Shown here in pieces: positions 57,901-64,000 of a stretch of DNA of 64,000 bases (positions are counted from its first letter, which is position 1; each line of letters starts with the position of its first letter). The translations under genes were made by a program, and so were the position numbers. The notes beneath the pieces were generated by a model. It saw nothing but the letters and a program-made list of their open reading frames with translations, was not told the DNA's origin and did no database searches. The stretch is taken from contig CAWUHX010000141.1 in NCBI GenBank assembly GCA_963922205.1, forward strand, positions 372,001 through 436,000, in the 5' to 3' direction. The stretch comes from Romanomermis culicivorax (Eukaryota; Nematoda; Enoplea; Mermithida; Mermithidae).

Positions 57901-60900
57901 TATCCTCTACTGGCGGCCCACACATACAATGTAGGCATGGAGGTATCCGTTACCCTGGCCGATTAGCATAATTTAATCATAAAGAATAAGACCGTACATT
58001 ACACTGGCCGATTAGCATAATTTATTCATAAAGAATAAGACAGTAAAGAAAGATGGAAAGGAAGGCGATAGGAGACGAAAAGAGACGAATAAATAGTTGG
58101 CCAAAGGCCCAACTATTTATACACAGAAAAAGACGCTCACATAAAATTTACATTGGTCGGCGGTGAACCAAAAATAGGACACAAAAACGTGGGCATAATT
58201 TGCATACCCAAAAACTATATTTACGTGCACCAGCATGATGTGCACGTGCAAACACATCAATTTCATTTTTTGCTTAATCTCAAAAACTACTCTTTGAAAA
58301 CTTTCTCTCCAGGTACAATACTTTTTTTTGTCTCTTTTTTATTAATTGATTGTAAATTGAAGAATGACCAACATAATACCACATTGTTCACACGAAAGTT
58401 TCACTATAGAAGTTTTTAAACACAATAGAAATTATAGAACACTCAATTGGAAACAGTATTTTGTCTCAAAAGTTTTGGACACCATATCATTGCTTTTAAC
58501 ATGATATTGTTGTAACATGATATAATAATTTTCCGTGAATTATGGAAATTGAACGATTTTTAAGCATACTTTTTCGGAAGGTGAAGGCTTAGGCTATTCA
58601 TCAACCATTGTGTCACAATGCATTGGAAGAAAAAACCACATTGTCATTACATTCAACATTTATCTTATCACAAATAACCAAAAGTGACTTAAGATTTACA
58701 CTTACCCAGTAAATAACCGTATTTATTTGAATAAACGCCGCGGCGTTTATTTTTTCAATGGTACATTTGGTGCGGCGTTTATTCAAGGGCGGCCTTTATT
58801 TAATTTTTGAGTTTAACACCACAAATTTTCATAAAATTTTTACTTTTTCAACAATAAATGCATGTGTATTATTCAAAATACAACCTACTGCAAACTTACT
58901 TATTTTTTCACTTCAAACTAAAGATGGTAAATACTCGAATAAACGCCGCGGCGTTTATTCTTTTTTTGGAAAAAAGTGCGGCGCTTATTTAAGGACGGCG
59001 TTTATCCAAATAAATACTGTAATCACATGCAGGGCTGATTAATGTAAAAATTGTCATAGAAAATAGGATATTATCGATCATAGCTCAGCCAAAAAAACCA
59101 TCGGTCGATATTTTAAAGAGTCAACTATCAGTTGGTGCCAATAAATCAATCGTTCCCTACCTTCACTTGAAAACTACCGAGAAAATTTTATTTTTGAAAT
59201 ATATGTAATAATGATCAAATTAACCTCGTGTAGAGTAAAATATGATGTGTTTTTTCTTCTAACGGTGAAAATGATCAACTGAATTTTTTGATCCGTGACC
59301 CTCAAGGCGCAGAGTTATCCTGGATAACGGGTAAGGCCAAGAGTCCCTTTTCCTTTTTCGGGTCGGGTCAGAAAATATCGGGTAGGATTGGGTAGCATAC
59401 CTTGTCAAAAGGTCGGATACATCCCTAATCGCTAGATTTATTCGTGGGATTTCATTTTTTGTTGTAAAGTTTTTGCAATGTCTATTCGAAGAAAATTATC
59501 AGATGATGAAAAATTTGAACTTATTGAACTTGTTCCTGAAAAAGAATTCCTGTTTAACGTTTGATCCCCTGGTTAAGACGTTAGGAAAAAACGCCATATC
59601 TTCAAAGAAATTCAGGAAGGGCTAAGTACTCAAGGTATAATTCAGAATAGATGAAAAATGAACAACATAATTTTCTAAACATGATAAAAGGCTAAATTAT
59701 TGTTTCGGCACTTCGTGACGAAACAATAATTTAGCTCATGCTTTTTACCTGTATTATGAATTTTTTGTCTTTTTACAATCAGCGTTGCCAAGTTAAGGGT
59801 TCCCCCCCCCCAAATCTAGCGGTTTTTCGAGGGCGTTGAGGTTTTTCTTGTGGTTTTTTGTTTTAGGGATTTTTTATTTTTATTTTTGGTTTTGGAAGTT
59901 TTTCAACAAATTGGCTTCTTTGAAATTTGCTGCGCTTAACGGAGAATTACTGTATAAATTAAGAAAAAAGCGTGATGAAATTGAAAAAAATGAAAATTTA
60001 AATAAATATTGATTGAATTGTGTTTCCAGTTTGTGTAATTTACAATTGAATTAGCATCATAATTGCCGAATTTTGGCTTTTGGTGCAGCTTGTTTTTTCC
60101 CCAATAATTTTTCCTTCAATGGGGAAAGACCCTGAAAATGTTTCGCCAACGTAATAAATAATAAAACTGAATGAATTTAGGGTATAAAAGCACTGAAACA
60201 TTGAAATTTGATAAATCGTGGCCGAAGTACATGAAAACCTGTGCTAATATATTTGGTATTTTATGTCTGTCGCGAAGCGGCCGAAAGTTACTATTTTACC
60301 CCACTAAAGTGCATTCAAGTTTAAAATGGTACATTTAAGGTAAGTTAGGTAAAGACTTTTCCCCATTTGGCTAATAGAGCTAGAAATTTTTCCCTTTTTT
60401 CCCTGGGTAAAAATACTTGAAATGTTTGGGGCAGAGTGCACACTGCACACTCCTTCAGAGATGGAATAAACACGATTCACTTATGTGTATATTCTATATA
60501 TAGTGTATTTTAGTTCCAGCAGTAAACTTTATAAGCACCGTAGGAACTATTTGAAACATGATTAGATACACAAAATTTAATCAAATGCATTTAAAATTTT
60601 ATAAAATAATGCAAAAAAACTTGCGATCATTTCTGCCGATTATCCACTAGAAATTTATTCTATGTTTTAAAACAATGGTTTTTTTAGGGATTTTCAAAAT
60701 TTTGTTGAGGTTTTGTAGGGTTCTTCAGAACGATTGAGGTTTTTGGTGGAAAAATCGGGGGATTTCAAGGCGACTACTTTGCAACATTGTTTACAATCAA
60801 TGTTATCTTTTTATAAGTGAGTTTGATTTACAATCTACTACTTTGTTTTTCGCAGGTAACCGTAACATTCTTAATTTAGTTTTATAATAAATTCTAGAGA

Positions 60901-63106
60901 ATGACTACTTCCGTAGTCTGTTTTTTATAATATGCTGGTATGCAGGAAAAATGACAAAAACTTTTTCTGTCGCTAAAACCTTCTACACTAAGCTTTTACG
61001 GTAGATTTTTTTTAATTTTTAAGGATTTTTTTTAATTTTTGTCCTGTGTGGCATGTAGTTTTTAGCAGAAATTGTAAAAATATAGAATATTACATGCTTT
61101 CTACTGTTATTATTTACAAGCTTCTCAGGAAAAACAAACTATTTAGGCTATTCATTTTGAAATGATCGGTGCAGCGATTTCATGAATGTAAGTTCAGTTC
61201 AATATGCAAAAAACTGGTAGGCTTATTATTGTAATCAATGAAAAAAATTGTCATCAGTGAGCGGCAAACAGGACAGCTGAAAATTTCTTGCAATAACCTG
61301 GTTAAGTGGTGAAAATTTTTCGAATAACACTCAGATATCGACGCAGTTCGGTACAAGTCGACTGTGAATAAGCATGATCTTTTTCAGTGATTTTCTGTTT
61401 TCTTCAGTAATAAGCTTTCAGTAAGTCATTTATATAGAACCTTTTTACTTTTTTGACTACCGATAAAACTAAAGGGTCATTTATACTTGCCTTTTCCGAC
61501 GGAACGAAACCGATCGTCAGCAGGTTGAAACATTCAGCCTGAAAATCCGCTTTCAATCGGAAAGGATAACTGCAATTTTCTATAAAATGACCAATGATAA
61601 CCTCCAATCGGACCTAGCGGAACGAAAACTTTCCTTTTGTTCGGTAACGTTGTGTCGATTGCATTCCGTTCCGCCGAAAAAGGCAAGTATAAATGACCCT
61701 TAAGGCAATATGCAACTATTGCACTGATAATATCGGCCGAGGTGGTCTAAATAAATTCTTGGGTACAGCAGCTTGAAGAACCACTTGGCAACCCATCCAT
61801 AAGCTTAGCCGAGCAAAAAGCAGCAGAAAAAAAACAAAAATTAGGTTTCAAGCTATGAAAAATACAAATAACGACAATCGAATGACCCACGACAGTTCAG
61901 AAGTTTTAATTCAAAAAATTATGCGTTTTTTTTTGCTTTGATTGACAGCATTATATCGGTTGTAGAAGATAAAGGTTTTTTGGAACTTTTAAAGCCCGTT
62001 TCACCAGAATTCAAGTCTATGTGAATAAACCTTAGATATCTCTACTCTGAATTGGCAATAACTGTGATAAAAGGCCGTTTTCAGAGTTTTAAATTCTCGT
62101 TCAGATTCTAAGACTAGTTTTATGGTACTGAAGCTATATATTCCTACGTTCTGTGCTTATTTGCAAGATTATCAATTTTGTAGGACGAATATGGTGACGC
62201 CTCCGCCTTATCAACCGCCAAATAATAAAATCGCCCAGCAACAGCCTTGCGAAATTTACGGCCAAATTCAACCGCCTTTACCTTCGCCAAATAGCGGCAA
62301 AATTCCGAATATAATCTTGACAGGTGGGACTTTTCTTCGAATTTTTTGCGTGGCATATCTCTCTATTTTCATAAATCTATTTTCCGTATCGGAATCGAAA
62401 GCGCCTTCCGAAAATTTGTAATGCAAATATTTGGCTTCAATTTAACAGGGCCGTGTGACACCAACGCCGCTTCGACGTCTGTGACGTTCGTCGACCCCGC
62501 TGTGGCCATGCTGTCGTCCAATCTTCGCGTTAGTAGTGATTTTCAAACATTAAAGTAGTCCGAAATGATTCTTCAGAGTGTCTACCGAACCTGGAAAAGT
62601 CAGGGGGAAAATTGAACTAGAAAACCTAGAAAATTCAGGGAATTTTGATTATAATTGTTATGGTGCAGGTTCTTTTATTGAAAAATTATCCCGAATTGTT
62701 GAATAATGAGCCAAAATTGCGTCTCAGAAGTTGAAAATCTTTAAATTTTTAAGTACCACGACGGTCTAATGATCCTAAGTCATCTACACAGTGTGCATAT
62801 TGTAGGACTTTAGTTTCTATATTCCATTTATGATTTATTTACTATATATTCAATAGTATCCGGAGCTGCAACAAACAACGTTATCACGACATTCTAAAAC
62901 TTTGGACATGCTCAAAAAGAACTTGAAAGGAGTCCATTTTCAACAACAGTCAAAATCATTAAATTTTTAACGTTATTCTACATTCTTAGCGATCATTTTA
63001 GCTCACATTGGATCCGTCCGACCTTGAAAGTTTACAAGTTTTGAGTAACGAACACGATTTGATTGACGCTGATACCGAAGATGCGTTACGGGGAGATAGA
63101 GTTTGA
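36791..63106 (+). CDS. CRTC: CRTC (TORC) CREB-regulated trans-coactivator, complete, 14 coding exons
   Basis: CRTCs are cytoplasmic in the basal state, held by 14-3-3 after SIK/AMPK phosphorylation. When dephosphorylated by calcineurin they enter the nucleus and bind the CREB bZIP domain. Here 14 exons join in phase, all GT-AG, to 639 codons (vertebrate CRTC1 is about 630). Landmarks: NPRKFSEKIAIQQRK (CREB-binding coil, residues 8-22), GSLPNV (about 67), WRRTHSDPGIH (216-226, SIK site Ser220), PGINM, GSLPDLT, a Gln/Ser/Pro-rich centre (336-530), IPNIILTG, and the acidic activation end LTLDPSDLESLQVL ... DTEDALRGDRV. An in-frame TAA 40 bp upstream of the ATG fixes the start. It lies divergent to RASA1. 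Confidence 0.96.
36914..39339. other. CRTC intron 1
   Basis: Contains a family-A element (38,551-38,983). Otherwise AT-rich; 37,070-37,145 echoes the A-family core (CCATTTTTTAAAAAGTTTTTC). No exon recognised. Confidence 0.6.
38551..38983 (+). mobile_element. Family-A miniature TIR element
   Basis: TATACATGTAATTGGGAGG to CCCGTTACAAGTATG, flanked by GGAACGTG and GAAACGTG (7 of 8). Has the ATGGCTGGCCAT/TAGCTAGCCATATGG blocks. The usual hairpin has decayed to CACTTCGCTTCGCGTT. Confidence 0.75.
39340..39468 (+). CDS. CRTC: CRTC exon 2 (GSLPNV motif)
   Basis: FPTPVAAQALGAPGVSWNQR, then VAGSLPNVFEIAYRAQAQ. The G-S-L-P-N-V motif is conserved in all CRTCs just after the CREB-binding coil. Acceptor TTTTTATAG, phase 0 to 0. 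Confidence 0.92.
39469..41737. other. CRTC intron 2
   Basis: Contains the inverted 17-bp-repeat element at 39,523-40,176. The rest (40,180-41,737) shows no gene, RNA or known repeat. Confidence 0.6.
39523..40176. mobile_element. Foldback-type element with CAACATTGCCACCGTCT arrays
   Basis: Left arm 39,523-39,610 carries about five units of CAACATTGCCACCGTCT (17 bp) with a CACCAAAAAATCC spacer. Right arm 40,103-40,176 carries the inverse, with the same spacer at the same place. The centre (about 490 bp) is non-coding. Target duplication not clear. Confidence 0.75.
41738..41958 (+). CDS. CRTC: CRTC exon 3 (Gln/Ala-rich linker)
   Basis: AFANPLLYANQWPGTSAHPN, then TAAAAQLMVQTNQPN ... YLLHQQHSREIGQ ... 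HQQHAVH. It is low complexity but open, phase 0 in, two bases out at GTAAGT. Family identity is low here, as in other CRTC linkers. Confidence 0.85.
41959..42870. other. CRTC intron 3
   Basis: 912 bp, AT-rich. I see no repeat or RNA gene. Confidence 0.6.
42871..43047 (+). CDS. CRTC: CRTC exon 4 (S/P/H-rich, SIK-site N-flank)
   Basis: PGSHPHYHPYRTPSPHHSPV, GSAVGSPNLRARSPDRP, SYLVPPQDSGWRR. The last part matches Y-L-S-P-P-x-D-x-x-W-R-R of vertebrate CRTCs and leads into the phospho-site. The start is the only uncertain edge: 42,862 and 42,880 also keep phase. Confidence 0.88.
43536..43651 (+). CDS. CRTC: CRTC exon 5 (SIK phosphorylation site)
   Basis: After TTTTTTTGTGTAG: THSDPGIHASVTDPNVIGQN. 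With R-R from exon 4 this forms W-R-R-T-H-S-D, the site whose serine (codon 43,543-43,545) controls 14-3-3 retention in CRTCs. The GTAGGT donor, not the later GTTTTT, keeps frame with exon 6. Confidence 0.9.
43709..43761 (+). CDS. CRTC: CRTC exon 6 (short)
   Basis: Follows a 57-bp intron. NSPNIDVNMSNAYLDPK in phase with exon 5, ending phase 0 at a perfect GTGAGT donor. No recognised motif; supported by splice sites and phase. Confidence 0.75.
43872..43942 (+). CDS. CRTC: CRTC exon 7 (PGIN motif)
   Basis: LNLYYPGVLRSKPDDPGINM; R-x-K-x-x-x-P-G-I-N is conserved in CRTCs (R-P-K-S-C-E-V-P-G-I-N). Acceptor TTGTTATAG, donor GTAAAT, two bases out. Confidence 0.88.
44010..44125 (+). CDS. CRTC: CRTC exon 8 (GSLPDLT motif)
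   Basis: INPGDLSAGSSQASISSNTG, then SLPDLTQVPPSTMGQPPT. G-S-L-P-D-L-T is a conserved CRTC signature. Donor GTAAGC, one base out into the 7-kb intron 8. Confidence 0.93.
46920..47886. mobile_element. Innermost element with CTGTCTCGCTACAGCCAC arrays
   Basis: Left arm 46,920-47,010 (CTGTTTCGCTACAGCCACC, ACTAAAGCCACCAATTATTC, CCACTACATCTACCACC). Inverse right arm 47,769-47,886 (TGAATAATTGGTGACTGTA, GGTGGCTGTAGCGAGACAG, GTGGCTGCAGTAGCACAG); unit about 18 bp. Its core is an A-rich block (47,080-47,420) facing a T-rich block (47,430-47,720). Confidence 0.72.
47080..47720. repeat. Purine-rich / pyrimidine-rich low-complexity core
   Basis: 340 bp dominated by A and G (AACAAACAAAAACAG-type), then 290 bp dominated by T and C. 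The two halves are roughly complementary, so the inner core can itself fold back. Any long open frame here is compositional. Confidence 0.75.
48524..49286. mobile_element. Tc1/mariner-like relic, TA target duplication
   Basis: Left CAGGGAAAGCCAAAAAAGGC, then CTGACTTCCATAACTTTTGA. Inverse right end TGAAAGTTATGAAAGTCAGT, then GCCTTTTTTTGGCTCACCTTG. TA on both sides. About 50-bp TIRs and TA duplication fit Tc1/mariner or a derived MITE; no transposase frame remains. Confidence 0.75.
51283..51566 (+). CDS. CRTC: CRTC exon 9 (Gln/Ser-rich region)
   Basis: LPNPPPQHHQQQPLHYSQSL, GYGQSSSTSAAMSTGF, GSLSGIGGP, QQRHSIQLPVQYAQG. Ser/Gln/Gly-rich central CRTC region. Strong CTTTTTTAG acceptor, phase matches exon 8, phase 0 out at GTGAGG. 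Confidence 0.9.
51567..52425. other. CRTC intron 9
   Basis: Mostly a diverged family-A element (51,695-52,066); the rest is AT-rich with no recognisable feature. Confidence 0.6.
51695..52066 (+). mobile_element. Family-A miniature TIR element, diverged
   Basis: CATACATGTAATTGGAGGC to CTCCGTTACATCTAT, with the TCGGCGCTTCGTGCC hairpin at about 51,849. The GGCTAGCCAT blocks have decayed. Confidence 0.65.
52426..52584 (+). CDS. CRTC: CRTC exon 10 (Ser/Pro-rich)
   Basis: SSPGYQADSPHSGPNSPATT, ANSESPSNASQQGQSSPGSP. S-P repeats align with the S-A-G-S-P ... P-G-S-S-P region of CRTC1. TTTCCAG acceptor; phase 0 to 0. Confidence 0.92.
52669..52814 (+). CDS. CRTC: CRTC exon 11 (Gln/Asn-rich)
   Basis: EASDFQPQQSVYISGDGSGQ, then QLQFRVPVNPNSTNQYQQMN. 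TTCTGTTAG acceptor after an 84-bp intron; two bases out at GTATGA. Confidence 0.88.
54169..54850 (-). pseudogene. Ty3-type integrase, N-terminal zinc domain and start of core
   Basis: NKAHEGHPGIVRAKIKLREM then YWWPYIATNMEVTIHHCQGY gives the H-x(3)-H ... C-x2-C zinc fold with the second C altered. After a stop, ASWEKIVIDVTGPF begins the catalytic core with its first Asp. The rest of the core is absent. Confidence 0.82.
54867..54966. other. Assembly gap, 100 N
   Basis: Exactly 100 undetermined bases, a conventional scaffold-gap length rather than a measured size. The gap splits the Ty3-type element between RNase H and integrase. Confidence 0.98.
54967..55235 (-). pseudogene. Ty3-type RNase H
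   Basis: FSSKTLTNQEQVYATNKHEA, then LIRDHQALLLI and LDRWHAQLAKFDYEIQHKSG, the standard RNase H segment of Ty3 elements. Its end runs into the N gap. Confidence 0.85.
55335..56430 (-). pseudogene. Ty3-type reverse transcriptase, three frame-broken pieces
   Basis: Pieces: NDIWEQVTMSSAWTPNFVTV, VPKPNGRI; FTKLNLSKGYFYIALAPE; an L-D-D box in another frame near 55,725; and AKCQLAVTDVPFLGHLI with YLRKFLPHLRDYAELLQHLT. The first catalytic Asp (usual L-D-L) reads Asn. Confidence 0.85.
56485..56814 (-). pseudogene. Ty3-type aspartic protease region
   Basis: YTSSIVDSGAKASLLLHSLY shows the retropepsin active-site D-S-G-A followed by a hydrophobic run. Open for about 109 codons but separated by stops from its neighbours. 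Confidence 0.8.
57880..58152 (-). repeat. Putative 5' LTR of the Ty3-type element
   Basis: Reads TGTAAATTTTATGTGAGC ... CCACACAACA on the minus strand. Carries a TATAAATA box, a GAATAAATT poly(A)-like site and an internal direct repeat of about 45 bp (TTCTTTATGA ... ATTATGCTAATCGGCC). It is followed at once by a TTGGCGCAG primer-binding-like site. Confidence 0.7.
58718..59024. mobile_element. Foldback element with GCGGCGTTTATTCAAGG arrays
   Basis: TIRs TATTTATTTGAATAAACGCC and inverse GGCGTTTATCCAAATAAATA. Next to each end are 17-bp units (GCGGCGTTTATTCAAGG, GCGGCCTTTATTTAATT; GCGGCGCTTATTTAAGG). A 22-bp perfect palindrome centred on CGCCGCGGCG occurs twice (about 58,731 and 58,939). Confidence 0.72.
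60875..61420 (+). repeat. Dispersed repeat G, copy 2
   Basis: Same order of landmarks as 33,955-34,460 (see that entry), with a small local duplication of TTTTTTTTAATTTTT near 61,005-61,035. Confidence 0.7.
61472..61701. mobile_element. MITE with about 38-bp TIRs
   Basis: AAGGGTCATTTATACTTGCC, TTTTCCGACGGAACGAAA at the left; the inverse at the right (TTCCGTTCCGCCGAAAAAGG, CAAGTATAAATGACCCTT). 230 bp, non-coding. Flanking TAA/TTAA could be a TA- or TTAA-type duplication. Confidence 0.78.
62184..62323 (+). CDS. CRTC: CRTC exon 12 (IPNIILT motif)
   Basis: TNMVTPPPYQPPNNKIAQQQ ... LPSPNSGKIPNIILT. I-P-N-I-I-L-T is invariant at the start of the CRTC activation region. TTTTGTAG acceptor; phase fits exon 11. 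Confidence 0.94.
62449..62528 (+). CDS. CRTC: CRTC exon 13
   Basis: PCDTNAASTSVTFVDPAVAM, then LSSNLR. Occupies the place of the G-E-S-P-P ... D-S-D-S-Q-F-P-L region in vertebrate CRTCs, with low identity. Phase 1 in, phase 0 out at GTTAGT. Confidence 0.85.
62529..63001. other. CRTC intron 13
   Basis: 473 bp, AT-rich, ending CATTTTAG. No repeat or RNA gene seen. Confidence 0.6.
63002..63106 (+). CDS. CRTC: CRTC exon 14 (C-terminal activation domain, stop)
   Basis: LTLDPSDLESLQVLSNEHDL then IDADTEDALRGDRV and TGA. This aligns with the CRTC1 end L-T-L-D-G-L-H-M-L ... A-D-P-A-T-E-D-T-F-R-M-D-R-L: acidic-hydrophobic and intact. Confidence 0.97.
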   Translation, partial: LTLDPSDLESLQVLSNEHDLIDADTEDALRGDRV

Positions 63107-64000
63107 TTTTAAATTTGCGTTTTTCACCTAAGAAAATCTTTTCCGTTTTTCAAACTAATTGATCAAGTTTCTTAACTTTCTTTGTTTACCAAACGGAAAA
63201 AAACACGTATGATAGAGTGACAGTCTGATTTTTTAATTTTCGATACTTTTTATATCGTGAAAAATCGTAATGTTTGTTTTTCGGTGAAAATATTGTCTTT
63301 TTAGTCCAGTATTTTACGTGTATTTTGCTTTAAAATCTTTAATTGCAAATCTAGTAATTTGCGTTCCAATACTTAATTTGCATAATTTTGATGTATAGAT
63401 TTTCGCGTCGTTCGAATATAATGGTAAATAATGACCCGGAAAAAGTTGTATCTACTTAAAAGTAATTGTCGAAATGACATGTTATCGAAGGTATGGGAGC
63501 AGGGTTTTTTTCGTTCATGACCCATTTGTAGATGTACAAACGGTGGCCAATATTTCATTTGTACAATTTGTACATATCAAAAATACGTATAAATAAGTAA
63601 CCTGTGTTCCTCTACGTCATGGCATTTTCAAATTTTATTAATAACGCGAAAAATGCTGTTAATTCATTAAAATTGAGAAAAAATTTTGAAATTTTCGAGT
63701 TTCAAGTCTAATTCACAAGCATTGTGGAACTAGTTTTGTAGAATACTATCCAAGAGCATAATGACTTTGAATTGCATCGACAGTTAAGTCCTCTATGATG
63801 ATAAGCGAAAGCGCAAAAAAATATTAATCTATCCAGCGCGAAGCGCCGGAAATATTTTCGGGGTATTGACATTCTGCAACGCTGGAAAATCAATTTTTCG
63901 AACATTTATTTCAAGAATTGTATTCAAATTTTGTGTTCAAAAGTCGTAATTTCTAGAATTGTATATTTGAAAAATTTTTAAACCAGTAATTTATTCGCAA
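63107..64000. other. 3' flank of CRTC
   Basis: AT-rich; no clear AATAAA in the first 500 bases. 63,835-63,905 has a GCGCGAAGCGCC hairpin with the AACGCTGGAAAATCAATTTT tail of family E, in a minus-like orientation. No gene seen. Confidence 0.6.

Larger units (their letters stand above)
54170..58152 (-). mobile_element. Ty3/gypsy-type LTR retrotransposon, frame-broken, one LTR only
   Basis: Minus-strand order: LTR (58,152-57,880), primer-binding-site-like TTGGCGCAGAAAG, decayed gag with a zinc-knuckle remnant (CYDCGPKRYFAKYC near 56,840), protease DSGAKASLL, reverse transcriptase, RNase H, H2C2 integrase (HEGHPG) and the start of the integrase core (IDVTGPF). Stops and frameshifts separate the domains. 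The element breaks off inside integrase near 54,170 and no second LTR is seen. An N gap lies between RNase H and integrase. PR-RT-RH-IN order places it with Ty3/gypsy. Confidence 0.88.
52815..62183. other. CRTC intron 11 (9.4 kb)
   Basis: Contains a truncated Ty3-type retrotransposon (about 54,170-58,152), a GCGGCGTTTATT foldback (58,718-59,024), a repeat-G copy (60,875-61,420) and a small MITE (61,472-61,701). 52,815-54,160 and 59,025-60,870 show no gene or known repeat. Confidence 0.65.

Noticed and set aside
1-64000. CRISPR array, bacterial operons or prophage
   Set aside because: No regularly spaced identical repeats with unique spacers, no ribosome-binding sites, and both real genes are spliced animal genes. 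The 17-bp arrays are head-to-tail without spacers.

Overview
The window is a stretch of AT-rich, intron-rich, transposon-laden nuclear DNA from an invertebrate animal. The evidence is canonical GT-AG introns, animal-specific signalling genes, and many DNA-transposon, LINE and Ty3-type LTR relics. I cannot name the phylum. Both protein-coding genes were assembled by hand by matching family motifs and checking splice sites and reading phase.

Left part (about 1-17,733, minus strand): an ortholog of RASA1 (p120 RasGAP). It can be followed through 22 coding exons, from its ATG at 17,733 leftwards to the window edge. The order is N-terminal tail, SH2, SH3, SH2, PH, C2, RasGAP; the end of the GAP domain lies beyond base 1. 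Apart from one phase conflict and one uncertain exon end in the C2 region, all exon junctions keep frame.

Middle (17,734-36,790): an intergenic stretch of about 19 kb between two divergently transcribed genes. It holds two decayed APE-type LINEs (one split by a nested hAT-like element), a foldback element, and many copies of short terminal-inverted-repeat (TIR) families.

Right part (36,791-63,106, plus strand): a complete CRTC (CREB-regulated transcription coactivator, TORC) gene of 14 coding exons and 639 codons. It has the N-terminal CREB-binding region, a SIK-type phospho-serine site, GSLPNV and GSLPDLT motifs, a Q/S/P-rich middle and the acidic C-terminal activation domain. Its introns hold a half Ty3-type retrotransposon (with a 100-N assembly gap), a Tc1/mariner-like relic and several foldback-type elements.

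The least conventional material is a set of TIR elements with unrelated sequences but one shared design: inverted arrays of 16-18 bp direct repeats. Three of them sit concentrically inside one another, within a fourth TIR unit, in CRTC intron 8, and one insertion is bounded by a 10-bp target duplication. A second recurring motif is a short GC-rich hairpin, in AT-rich repeats, whose stem shows paired compensatory changes between copies.
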